A stretch of DNA of 64,000 bases. Source: Actinacidiphila epipremni (GTDB taxonomy: Bacteria > Actinomycetota > Actinomycetes > Streptomycetales > Streptomycetaceae). Shown one piece after another: positions 17,578 to 24,933 of the stretch. The DNA is taken from assembly GCF_012034175.1 (NCBI RefSeq), contig NZ_JAATEJ010000005.1:271363-335362 (forward strand). Direction: 5' to 3'. Each line of letters begins with the position of its first letter. Position 1 is the first letter of the stretch. A program made the position numbers and the translations under genes. The notes under the pieces are model-generated. The model did not search any database and was not told where the DNA came from. It saw only the letters and a list, made by a program, of their open reading frames with translations.

Positions 17578-18527
17578 GACAGCACCTTCCGTTCTGCGGC
17601 ACGCACGACCGCGTCGGAGACGAAGCCGAAGATCCCGTAGACCACCAGGCCCACGATGATGACGTCGGACTGGGCGTACTGCTGGGCCTGGAACATCATG
17701 TAGCCCAGGCCCTTGGTGGCGTTGACCTGCTCGACGACGACCAGGCCGAGCCAGGAGGCGGTGACGGCCAGCCGCAGGCCCACGAAGAAGCCGGGCAGCG
17801 CGCCGGGGACGACGACCTTGCCGATGAACTGCGGGCGGGTCAGGTCCAGGCTCTCGGCGAGTTCGACGTATCTGCGGTCGATGCCGGTGAGCGAGGCGTA
17901 GGTGTTGATGTAGACCACGACGGTGACGCCGACCGCGATGACGACGACCTTCATCTCCTCGCCGATGCCGAGCCACAGGATCATCAGCGGCAGCAGCGCG
18001 AGCGAGGGGATGGCCCGCTTGACCTGGAGGGTGCCGTCCAGCAGGTACTCGCCGATCCGGCTCAGGCCCGCGGCGACCGCGAGCGCGACACCGGCGAGCA
18101 CGCCGAACAGCAGGCCGAGGCCGGCGCGTTGCAGGGAGACCAGCATGTTGTCCTGGAGCCGGCCGCTCCTGACCAGGTCGACGAAGGTGGCGGCGACCGA
18201 GCCGGGGCCGGACAGGATGCGCGGGTCGAGGTAGCCGGTGGCGGACGACAGCCACCACACCAGGACCAGCACGACGGGGCCGGTCAGCCGGGCGAAGGGG
18301 ATCGCCCTGCCGGGGCCGAGCCGGCGCCGCCTGGCGGTGGCCGGCCGTGCGCCGGTGCCGGCGGTCGCGGCTCCCGCGGCGGTCGCGGCTCCCGCGGCGG
18401 TGGCGGCTCCGGTGGCGGTGGCGGTTCCGGTGGCGGTGACGGCTCCCGCGGCCGGCGGCGCCCCGGCGGTCGCGCCCTGCGCCGCCGGGGCCTTCGCGGT
18501 GCGGACGGTGGGCAGGATGTCGGTCAT
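17553..18527 (-). CDS. Sulfonate/taurine-type ABC importer permease (SsuC-like)
   Basis: 324-residue integral membrane permease with six predicted helices after residue 75 and the cytoplasmic EAA-type loop ELAESLDLTRPQFIGKVVVP that docks with the ATPase. Residues 10-65 are an odd Ala/Thr/Gly-rich low-complexity stretch encoded by short degenerate 15-18 base repeats (about 18360-18450), a likely site of slippage and length variation. Starts with an ATGA overlap to the binding-protein gene. Confidence 0.92.
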   Translation of the reverse strand: MTDILPTVRTAKAPAAQGATAGAPPAAGAVTATGTATATGAATAAGAATAAGAATAGTGARPATARRRRLGPGRAIPFARLTGPVVLVLVWWLSSATGYLDPRILSGPGSVAATFVDLVRSGRLQDNMLVSLQRAGLGLLFGVLAGVALAVAAGLSRIGEYLLDGTLQVKRAIPSLALLPLMILWLGIGEEMKVVVIAVGVTVVVYINTYASLTGIDRRYVELAESLDLTRPQFIGKVVVPGALPGFFVGLRLAVTASWLGLVVVEQVNATKGLGYMMFQAQQYAQSDVIIVGLVVYGIFGFVSDAVVRAAERKVLSWRRTLAD

Positions 18528-19591
18528 GACGCCACCTGGTATTTCGCCGGTACTGCCTGCGAGGCCAGCGACTCGAAGCGGCGGTCGAACAGCCCCGCGG
18601 CCTTGACCTTCGGCACGAACCCGCCCTCGGCCATCAGGTCGGCGGTCTCCTGCTCCCACGCGATGGCCTTGTCCCAGCTGCGCGGGAACTGCGGCTGGGA
18701 CTGGGAGGCGACGATGCGCTTGCCGTCCGCGACGGTCACGCCCTGGTCCTTGACGTAGTAGCTCTGGATCCACGTGTCGGTGTTCTCCCACGCCCACACC
18801 ACGCCCTGGGCCCACAGCGGGATGAAGCTGCGGATGGCGGCGACCTTGGCGTCGTCGTTGAGCACCTCGGTGGGCGCCCACAGCACGGTGAGCAGGTCGA
18901 CCACGTCGGTGGTGACGCCGCGGGCGCCGTCCTTGCCGTACTGGCCCAGGTACTTGGTGAGCGACGGCTCGCCGAGCGGCGCGATGTCCACCTGCTTGGA
19001 CTGCAGCGCGGTGAGGAACTGCGTGCTGGGCAGCGGCACCAGCGTGACGTCGGAGTTCTTCAGTCCCGCCTCCTTCAGCGCGCGCAGCACCACCACGCCC
19101 TGCGCCTGCCCCTGCGAGAAGCCGATCTTCTTGCCGCGGAAGTCCTTGGCGGCGGCGATCGCGTCACCGGAGCCGGGGGCGGTGGCGAAGGTGTAGATCG
19201 GGTGGTCGCGGGTCTGCACGGCGACGATCCGGGCGCCGACCTTGATGGCCTCGGCCTGGATCGGCGGAATTCCCGCGTTGCTCGCGAGGTCGATGGAATG
19301 GGCGCGGAATCCCTGGATCACATCGGGTCCCGCGCTCAGGTTCGGCCAGCTCGACACCGTGAAAGGCAGCTGCTTCGCCAAGCCGGAATCGGCGAGCTGG
19401 AGCTGCGAGGTGTGAATGGAGATGGCGAGCTTCGTACCGGGCGGCGGCGCACCGGAGGGAAGTGCGCGGGTCGGCACGGAGTCGATCGACGCGGTGGAGT
19501 TACGGGAGCAGGCGGCGAGCAGCGCGGCGCCTCCCGCCATACCGAGGAACGACCGGCGGGGAAGGCTTCTGGCGGCGGGGCTGAGGGTCAT
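18524..19591 (-). CDS. Sulfonate/taurine-type ABC importer substrate-binding lipoprotein (SsuA-like)
   Basis: 355-residue periplasmic-binding-type protein anchored as a lipoprotein. The signal carries a twin-arginine block (PRRSFLGMAGG) and a lipobox LAAC with the modified Cys near residue 30. The mature part follows the SsuA/NMT1 pattern, for example KDFRGKKIGFSQGQAQG and LKNSDVTLVPLPSTQFLTAL. The ATG at 19591 has AGGAATTC upstream. It delivers ligand to the permease and ATPase genes downstream, and 34 bases separate it from the flavin reductase gene upstream. Confidence 0.92.
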   Translation of the reverse strand: MTLSPAARSLPRRSFLGMAGGAALLAACSRNSTASIDSVPTRALPSGAPPPGTKLAISIHTSQLQLADSGLAKQLPFTVSSWPNLSAGPDVIQGFRAHSIDLASNAGIPPIQAEAIKVGARIVAVQTRDHPIYTFATAPGSGDAIAAAKDFRGKKIGFSQGQAQGVVVLRALKEAGLKNSDVTLVPLPSTQFLTALQSKQVDIAPLGEPSLTKYLGQYGKDGARGVTTDVVDLLTVLWAPTEVLNDDAKVAAIRSFIPLWAQGVVWAWENTDTWIQSYYVKDQGVTVADGKRIVASQSQPQFPRSWDKAIAWEQETADLMAEGGFVPKVKAAGLFDRRFESLASQAVPAKYQVAS

Positions 19592-19625
19592 ATGAATTCC
19601 TGTGAAAGAGGGTCGGGAATACGGG

Positions 19626-20129
19626 TCAGAGCGAGTGGTAGCCGCCGTCGTGGAAGAGCAGCGGATCGCGGGCGCCGTCGGCCCAGGACTGCTGGACATG
19701 GCCGATGACGACCCGGTGGTCGCCGGCCGGCACGATCTGCTCGACGCCGATGCGCAGCCACGCGCCGACGCCGTCCAGCACCGGCTCGCCCTGCGGCAGC
19801 CGGCGCCACCGGGTGGGCTCGGCGAAGCGGTCGATGCCGCTGGTGGCGAAGGTCCTGGCCAGCTGCTCCTGGTCGGCGCGCAGGAAGTTGACGACCGCGC
19901 TGGTGGCCTGCTCGACGTGCGGCCAGGACGAGGCGGTGCTGCCGATGCCGAAGGACACCAGCGGGGGGTGCAGCGACAGCGAGGTGAGCGAGGTCGCGGT
20001 GAACCCGGCGGGGCCGCGCCCGGAGTCGACGGTGACGACCACCACGCCGGCGGGGTGGTTGCGGAAGATCTGCTTGTAGCGCTCGGGATCGATGCCGGTG
20101 GCGGGCAGCGACGGCACGGTGATGGTCAA
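19626..20129 (-). CDS. Flavin reductase (FMN) partner of the monooxygenase
   Basis: 167-residue flavin reductase of the split-barrel FMN-binding family, supplying FMNH2 to class C monooxygenases. Recognised by the family blocks FRNHPAGVVVVTV, GFTATSLTSLSLHPPLVSF and VVIGHVQQ. The likely start is TTG at 20129, preceded by AAGGGGGAG; a GTG at 20117 is the alternative. The longer open frame to 20297 is a low-complexity Pro/Ala run without a ribosome site. First enzyme gene of the organosulfur operon and presumably the electron source for the gene at 15309-16694. Confidence 0.88.
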   Translation of the reverse strand: MTITVPSLPATGIDPERYKQIFRNHPAGVVVVTVDSGRGPAGFTATSLTSLSLHPPLVSFGIGSTASSWPHVEQATSAVVNFLRADQEQLARTFATSGIDRFAEPTRWRRLPQGEPVLDGVGAWLRIGVEQIVPAGDHRVVIGHVQQSWADGARDPLLFHDGGYHSL

Positions 20130-20295
20130 CGTCTCCCCCTTGTCTCCAGGGCGCGGGCCCTGTGCGGGTGCGGGCGGTGCTGATGGTGCTGATGGTTCGG
20201 GAGGTGCGGGCGGTGCGGGCGCGGATGCGCGCAGCGGAAATTCCCGCGTCGGGCGGGCCGCACGGCATCGGGCGGCGCAGGGCAGGCGCGGGCGC

Positions 20296-20323
20296 AATCG
20301 GGAATCAGGAATCGGGAATCGGG
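20296..20323. repeat. Four tandem 7-base repeats (AATCGGG)
   Basis: AATCGGG, AATCAGG, AATCGGG, AATCGGG run head to tail in the leader of the sulfur operon. They may be binding sites or slippage-derived. No function can be assigned. Confidence 0.7.
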
Positions 20324-20405
20324 TGATGCGGCGGAAAGCCGTGGTGTGAAGAAAAGGGGAATTCGCGCGTTCACGGCCGGCGGTGACGGGCCGGCGGAAC
20401 GGAAA

Positions 20406-20576
20406 TTACGCGGTGCGGCGGGCGCCGGGACAGATGTCGTACGGGCGACAGCGACCGGCGGTGCCCGGTCGGCGGCAACACGCCCCGCGGACGGTGCCGC
20501 GGCCCGGTGCGACGGGCACGCGGAAGGAGCGCGCCGCACTCGGCGCGTGCTCCGGATTCCGCTGCTTGCCGTTCAT
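20406..20576 (-). CDS. Possible Cys-containing leader peptide of the organosulfur operon
   Basis: 56-codon open frame starting MNGKQRNPEHAPSAARS, with Cys at 33, 34, 43 and 49 (GACCRRPG and YDICPG) and a TAA stop. Third codon positions are strongly GC-rich, consistent with coding. Its ATG falls six bases after a GAGAAT -10 box, that is at the predicted transcription start, so it would be translated leaderless. The clustered, normally rare Cys codons ahead of a sulfur operon suggest sensing of Cys-tRNA, but no known family is recognised and chance cannot be excluded. Confidence 0.35.
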   Translation of the reverse strand: MNGKQRNPEHAPSAARSFRVPVAPGRGTVRGACCRRPGTAGRCRPYDICPGARRTA

Positions 20577-20582
20577 GATTCC

Positions 20583-20612
20583 ATTCTCGCGTGGCGCTTC
20601 CGGCCCGGTCAA
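20583..20612 (-). promoter_or_regulatory. Promoter of the organosulfur operon
   Basis: TTGACC (20612-20607), 18 bases, GAGAAT (20588-20583) on the minus strand. The predicted start site coincides with the ATG at 20576. The same TTGACC/leaderless arrangement is seen before the HVDLxR leader at 22081-22161. Confidence 0.6.
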
Positions 20613-20667
20613 CAATGCAACTTCCTGAATTAAGTCGGCATTCGCCGCCGTTCGCCGCGCCGCCGGC

Positions 20668-21969
20668 TCAGCTCACCGCGGGCAGCGCGGGCCAGGGTCC
20701 GAGCGGGTCGGCGTAGAGCGCGCCGAGCGCGACCGCGGCGCCGGCGACCGCCAGCACCGAGCCGGTGAAGCTGCTCGGCACCACGGCGCGTTCGGGGTCG
20801 TCGCACACCCATGAGCGGGCGCCGACCTCGGCCCGCAGGACCTGGAGGCACTCCGGCAGCCGCCCGGCGCCCGGCTCGACGACGACCACGACCTCCGGGT
20901 CGAACATGTCCAGCAGCAGCGCCACGGCCCGGCCCACCAGCGAGGCGCGGCGCCGGAAGAGCGCCACCGCGCGCGGTTCGCCGGCCAGCGCCAGGTCCAG
21001 CAGCGCCCGGAAGTCGGCGACGTGCAGGCCGCGTGCGGCGGCCTGCCGTACCAGCGCGGGCTCGGACGCCTCGGACTGCAGGCAGCCGGGAGTGCCGCAC
21101 GTACAGGGTTCGGCGGGCGGGATGCCCGCGGTGGTGTCGGAGGCGGTGTCCGGGCCGACCGGCAGGTGCGCGACGCTGCCGGCGGCCGAGCGCGGGCCGC
21201 GGTGCACCCCGCCGGAGGTGGCGAAGGCGGCGTCCACGACGTTGCCGACGAAGAGCAGCACCACGCTGCCGCGGGTGGCGACCGCGCCGAACAGCTGCTC
21301 GGCGCGGGCCAGCGCCCGGGAGTGGCTGTCGACGTGCACGGGCAGCCCGGTCGCCGCGGTCAGCACCTCACGGGCCGCCACGTCCCGCCAGCCCAGCCGC
21401 GGATGGTCGACGATGACGCCGGCGTCCGGGTCCACCCACTGGCCGGTGGCCAGGCCCAGCCCGAGGACGGTACGGCCGCCGGCGTGCGCCCGGACCATCG
21501 GCGGCAGCCGGGCGGCGAGGCCGCCGAGCACCTGCCCGGGGTCGCGGTCGCGGTGCGGCTCCCGGTCCGAGGCGACGATCCGGCCGCGCAGGTCCATCAG
21601 GGCCAGCGTGGAGTGGGCGACGGCGATGTGCGCGCCGGCCACCAGGTAGCGGCTGGTGTCGATCTCCAGCGGGATGTGCGGGCGGCCGAGGCCGCGCGGC
21701 CCGGGCGTCTGGGCGCGTTCCGCGACCAGCCCGCGGGCCACGAACTGCGTGCTGTGCCCGGTCACCGCGGCCGGCGACAGGCCGGTGAGCCGTGCGACGG
21801 TGCTGCGGGCGACGGGCCCGTGGTCGAGGATCGCGCGCAGCACGGCGGCGGCCCCGGGCGGGCGGCGCGGGCTGCCGGCCGGCTGCGGGACGTCGGCGCG
21901 GCGCAGCGGGGCCGGGGCGAGGGGGCTGGTGCGGGGGGTGCGGCGGCGGTCGGGCGGCAGGACTACCAC
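20668..21969 (-). CDS. ROK-family transcriptional regulator
   Basis: 433-residue regulator with a winged helix at about residues 35-95 (VARSTVARLTGLSPAAVTGH) and a C-terminal ROK sugar-kinase-like domain. The ROK zinc motif is present as CTCGTPGCLQ. The GTG at 21969 is chosen because GGAAGG lies five bases before it; the open frame continues upstream to 22047 as an Arg/Pro-rich run without such support. It is preceded on the same strand by the HVDLxR-type leader peptide and followed by the organosulfur operon, so it is the best candidate regulator for that operon. ROK regulators usually sense sugars, so the pairing with sulfur genes is unusual. Confidence 0.9.
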   Translation of the reverse strand: MVVLPPDRRRTPRTSPLAPAPLRRADVPQPAGSPRRPPGAAAVLRAILDHGPVARSTVARLTGLSPAAVTGHSTQFVARGLVAERAQTPGPRGLGRPHIPLEIDTSRYLVAGAHIAVAHSTLALMDLRGRIVASDREPHRDRDPGQVLGGLAARLPPMVRAHAGGRTVLGLGLATGQWVDPDAGVIVDHPRLGWRDVAAREVLTAATGLPVHVDSHSRALARAEQLFGAVATRGSVVLLFVGNVVDAAFATSGGVHRGPRSAAGSVAHLPVGPDTASDTTAGIPPAEPCTCGTPGCLQSEASEPALVRQAAARGLHVADFRALLDLALAGEPRAVALFRRRASLVGRAVALLLDMFDPEVVVVVEPGAGRLPECLQVLRAEVGARSWVCDDPERAVVPSSFTGSVLAVAGAAVALGALYADPLGPWPALPAVS

Positions 21970-22080
21970 GGTGGCCTTCCAGGTCGTCGACGGCGGCGGG
22001 GCGTACCCGCGTCGTCGGCGCCGGCGGCGAACCGGCGGGGCGGGCACCCCCGTTGGCGCTCCTGTGCGGGAGCTGTGCTG

Positions 22081-22161
22081 TCAGACCTGGTGACACGCGG
22101 CGGAGCACACACGCTTGAGGTCGACATGACCTCGCGTCGTCAGGTGTGTGGTGCGCTGCAT
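22081..22161 (-). CDS. Cysteine-containing leader peptide (HVDLxRV family)
   Basis: 26-residue peptide ending RGHVDLKRVCSAACHQV, with Cys at 19 and 23. It matches the short putative leader peptides seen before sulfur-metabolism genes in Streptomyces, whose core is HVDLxRVxSAxC. Such peptides are thought to act in cis, with stalling at Cys codons when Cys-tRNA is low changing downstream expression. It is leaderless or nearly so: the ATG lies eight bases after a TTACGT -10 box. The next gene, 111 bases downstream, is the ROK regulator. Small stem-loops (GCTCC/GGAGC and CGCCGG/CCGGCG) lie between them. Confidence 0.8.
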   Translation of the reverse strand: MQRTTHLTTRGHVDLKRVCSAACHQV

Positions 22162-22169
22162 GCCGCGCA

Positions 22170-22198
22170 ACGTAACCGGCTCGGGTGAACGCGGTCAA
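22170..22198 (-). promoter_or_regulatory. Promoter of the leader peptide and ROK gene
   Basis: TTGACC (22198-22193), 17 bases, TTACGT (22175-22170) on the minus strand. The expected start of transcription is within about three bases of the leader peptide ATG at 22161. Confidence 0.65.
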
Positions 22199-22254
22199 AC
22201 GCATGCCCGCATGGTGGACGCCACCTGACCACGAGATGGTCGCCGCGGGCGGTT

Positions 22255-22286
22255 CCGGCCACCCCCGCCCGAGGGGGCGACCGGCC
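22255..22286 (-). terminator. Possible terminator-like stem-loop
   Basis: Nested complementary blocks CCGG...CCCCC and GGGGG...CCGG form an imperfect stem around a 5-6 base loop. It lies about 70 bases beyond the 3' end of the flavoprotein gene at 22355 on the same strand. Moderate evidence only. Confidence 0.4.
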
Positions 22287-22354
22287 GTCACCGTGCCGCA
22301 CCCGCAAGGGCCTTGGGCACGCCGGCGGCGCCCGGTCGCGCACGCGCCCGCGGC

Positions 22355-23791
22355 TCAGCCGCGGTAGGTCTCCAACAGCCGCAGCCAGATCTCGCTGACC
22401 GTCGGGTACGAGGGGACCGCGTGCCACAGCCGGTCCACGGGGACCTCGCCGGCCACCGCGACCGTCGCCGAGTGCAGCAGCTCGCCGACGCCGGGGCCGA
22501 CGAAGGTGACGCCGACCAGGTGGCCGCGGTCGAGGTCGACGACCATCCGGGCCCGGCCGCGGTAGTCGTCGCCGTACAGGCTCGCGCCGGCGACCTGGCC
22601 GAGGTCGTAGTCGACGACCTTGACGTTCCGGCCGGCCTGCTGGGCCTCCGCCGCCGACAGCCCGACCGCCGCGACCTCGGGGTCGGTGAAGACGACCTGC
22701 GGGACGGCGGCGTGGTCGGCGGTCGCCACATGCGCGCCCCACGGGGCGTCGTCGACCGGCTCGCCCTTGGCCCGCGCGCCGATCGCGGCGCCGGCCATCC
22801 GGCCCTGGTACTTGCCCTGGTGGGTGAGCAGCGCCCGGTGGTTGACGTCGCCGCACGCGTACAGCCAGCCGCCGGGCACGGCGGTGACCTGGCAGGTGTC
22901 GTCGACCTCCAGCCAGCTCCCCGGCTTCAGGCCGACGGTCTCCAGGCCGATGTCGCCGGTGTGCGGGCGCCGGCCCACGGCGAAGAGCACCTCGTCGGCG
23001 GTCACCCGGGCGCCGCCCTCTAGCCCGATCCTGACCTCCCCGTGGGCGCCGTCGCGCTCCACCGAGCCGACGTTGGCGCCGAAGCGCACCTCGACCCCCG
23101 CCTCGCGCAGCCCGTCGGCGACCAGCTCGCCGGCGAACGGCTCGATCCGGTCCAGCAGCCTGTCGCCGCGCACCAGCAGCGTGACCTGCGAGCCGAGCGC
23201 CTGCCAGGCGGTCGCCATCTCGACGGCGACCACACCGCCGCCCACCACCGCGAGCCGCCGCGGCGCCTCCTTGGCGCTGGTGGCGTCCCTGCTGGTCCAC
23301 GGGTTGACGTCGTCGATGCCGGGCATCGGCGGAAGGGCCGCGGTGGTGCCGGTCGCCACGACGACCGCGTGCCGGGCGGTCAGCCGCACCGTCCCGCCGT
23401 CCGGGGTCGCGACGGCGACCTCGCGCTCGCCGGTGAGCCGGCCGTGGCCGCGTACGAGATCCACGTCGACGGAGTCCAGCCAGCCGACCTGCCCGTCGTC
23501 CTTCCAATGCGAGGTGAACTCGTCGCGCCGGGCCAGCACCTTCGCCGCGTCCAGCGGTGCCTGCGCGGCGCCGGCCAGGCCCGGCAGCCGGCGCGCGTCG
23601 GCGCGGGCGATGACCGGGCGCAGCAGCGCCTTGCTCGGCATGCACGCCCAGTACGAGCACTCGCCTCCGACGAGCTCGCGCTCGACGACGACCGTGCTCA
23701 GGCCCGCGGCACGGGTGCGGTCCGCGACGTTCTCACCGACCGGGCCTGCGCCGATGACGATGACGTCGTAGGTACGGGGGGCGTCGTTCAC
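22355..23791 (-). CDS. FAD-dependent pyridine nucleotide-disulfide oxidoreductase (Lpd/MerA-like)
   Basis: 478-residue flavoprotein reductase. It contains the FAD site DVIVIGAGPVGENVA, a redox-active pair in GGECSYWACMPSKAL, an NADP(H) Rossmann site VVGGGVVAVEMATAW, the second FAD motif LYACGDVNH and a C-terminal dimerisation domain with VVFTDPEVAAVGL. The C-x4-C spacing of dihydrolipoamide and mercuric reductases is kept, but the usual GGTCxNVGC context is changed. The C-terminal His-x4-Glu of classical disulfide reductases is not evident, replaced by HAVPSYPTVSEIW. The GTG at 23791 has AGGAG upstream. The physiological substrate is unknown; it is not a standard Lpd because no 2-oxoacid dehydrogenase genes are nearby. 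Confidence 0.9.
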   Translation of the reverse strand: MNDAPRTYDVIVIGAGPVGENVADRTRAAGLSTVVVERELVGGECSYWACMPSKALLRPVIARADARRLPGLAGAAQAPLDAAKVLARRDEFTSHWKDDGQVGWLDSVDVDLVRGHGRLTGEREVAVATPDGGTVRLTARHAVVVATGTTAALPPMPGIDDVNPWTSRDATSAKEAPRRLAVVGGGVVAVEMATAWQALGSQVTLLVRGDRLLDRIEPFAGELVADGLREAGVEVRFGANVGSVERDGAHGEVRIGLEGGARVTADEVLFAVGRRPHTGDIGLETVGLKPGSWLEVDDTCQVTAVPGGWLYACGDVNHRALLTHQGKYQGRMAGAAIGARAKGEPVDDAPWGAHVATADHAAVPQVVFTDPEVAAVGLSAAEAQQAGRNVKVVDYDLGQVAGASLYGDDYRGRARMVVDLDRGHLVGVTFVGPGVGELLHSATVAVAGEVPVDRLWHAVPSYPTVSEIWLRLLETYRG

Positions 23792-24097
23792 GGCGGCTCC
23801 TGTGCTGCTCTCGGACGGCGGTCGGGCCGGGCGGGGCACGGGCGCACCACGTCCCGCGGCGTGCCCCCACGATCCGGCCGGCGTCACGCCGATGCCACGG
23901 GCCGGAGGGCGCGCGGTCATCGTACTGACGCCGGGTGACGGTACGTCTGTCCCGGTGCCCGCGTGTCATGCCCCGGGCCGCCCGGCCGCTCCCGCGGGGA
24001 CGGCCGGCGGGGCCCGCGCGGCCGTCCGAGGCGACGGCGACAGGGCCGACGTATGATCACGAAGGAGCGCCGGACGGCGCCCGCGGGAGGTGTACCG

Positions 24098-24694
24098 ATG
24101 GGTGAACTGGTGCTCATAAGGCACGGTGAGACCGAGTGGAGCCGGTCGGGGCGGCACACCAGCTACACCGATCTGCCGCTCACCGGGCACGGCGAGGCGC
24201 AGGCCCGCTCGCTCGCCCCGCTGCTGGCGAGCCGCGATGTCGTCCGGGTCCTGACCAGCCCGCTGCGGCGCGCCCGGCACACCGCCGAGCTCGCCGGCCT
24301 CGACGACACCGGGATCGACCCGGATCTGGTGGAGTGGGACTACGGCGGCTACGAGGGCGTCACGACCCCCGACATCCACCGCGAGCGGCCCGGCTGGGAC
24401 CTGTGGACCGACGGGGTGGTCCCCGGGCCCGAGGGCCATCCGGGTGAGACCGCGCAGCAGGTCGGCGACCGCGCCGACCGGGTGCTGGCCCGGGTGGACG
24501 CGGCCCTCGCCGACGGCGACGGCGGCGATGTGGTGCTGGTCGCCCACGCGCACTTCCTGCGGGTGCTGACGGCCCGCCGGCTCGGCCTGCCGCCCGCCGA
24601 CGGCGCCCTCTTCCAGCTCGCCACCGGCACGGTGAGCGGGCTGGGCTCGGAGCACGGCCGCCATGTGCTGACCGCCTGGAACCGGCTGCCCTGA
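24098..24694 (+). CDS. Histidine phosphatase (phosphoglycerate mutase-like)
   Basis: 198-residue acid phosphatase of the histidine phosphatase superfamily. The catalytic RHG motif is at residues 8-10 (LIRHGETEW), with TSPLRRARHTAE and the second catalytic His in VLVAHAHFLRV. The ATG at 24098 follows GGGAGG. The length fits the small 2,3-bisphosphoglycerate-independent phosphatases rather than true mutases. No functional partner is adjacent. The 239 bases to the next gene hold nothing I can identify. Confidence 0.9.
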   Translation: MGELVLIRHGETEWSRSGRHTSYTDLPLTGHGEAQARSLAPLLASRDVVRVLTSPLRRARHTAELAGLDDTGIDPDLVEWDYGGYEGVTTPDIHRERPGWDLWTDGVVPGPEGHPGETAQQVGDRADRVLARVDAALADGDGGDVVLVAHAHFLRVLTARRLGLPPADGALFQLATGTVSGLGSEHGRHVLTAWNRLP

Positions 24695-24933
24695 GCCGCC
24701 GACCGCGCCGACCCCCGCGCGCCGGCCCCGCGCATCCGCCGCCCTGGGCCGTACGGGTGAGGTCCGCGCGCCCGGGCCGTACCGCCGCCCGACACGCCGA
24801 CGCCGTCCGGCGCGCCGCCCGGCGGGCGGGAGGCCGGCCGGGCGGGGAGACTGGTCGCCGCGCGGTCGCCCCGCCCGTACCCGCCGGTACGGATCCGGCG
24901 GCCGGCAGGTGTGCGGAGCGGTGAGGAGCGCGG

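Larger units (their letters stand above)
20130..20667. other. Long leader region of the organosulfur operon
   Basis: About 540 bases separate the flavin reductase start from the ROK regulator stop. The region holds a promoter (20583-20612), a possible leaderless Cys-containing small ORF (20406-20576), a 7-base tandem repeat (20296-20323) and otherwise low-complexity GC-rich sequence. A transcript from this promoter would have an untranslated leader of nearly 450 bases before the first enzyme gene, enough for attenuation. Confidence 0.5.

Noticed and set aside
18359..18450. Short repeats in the SsuC-like gene as a mobile element
   Set aside because: They are in-frame codon repeats encoding Ala/Thr/Gly and have no element boundaries.
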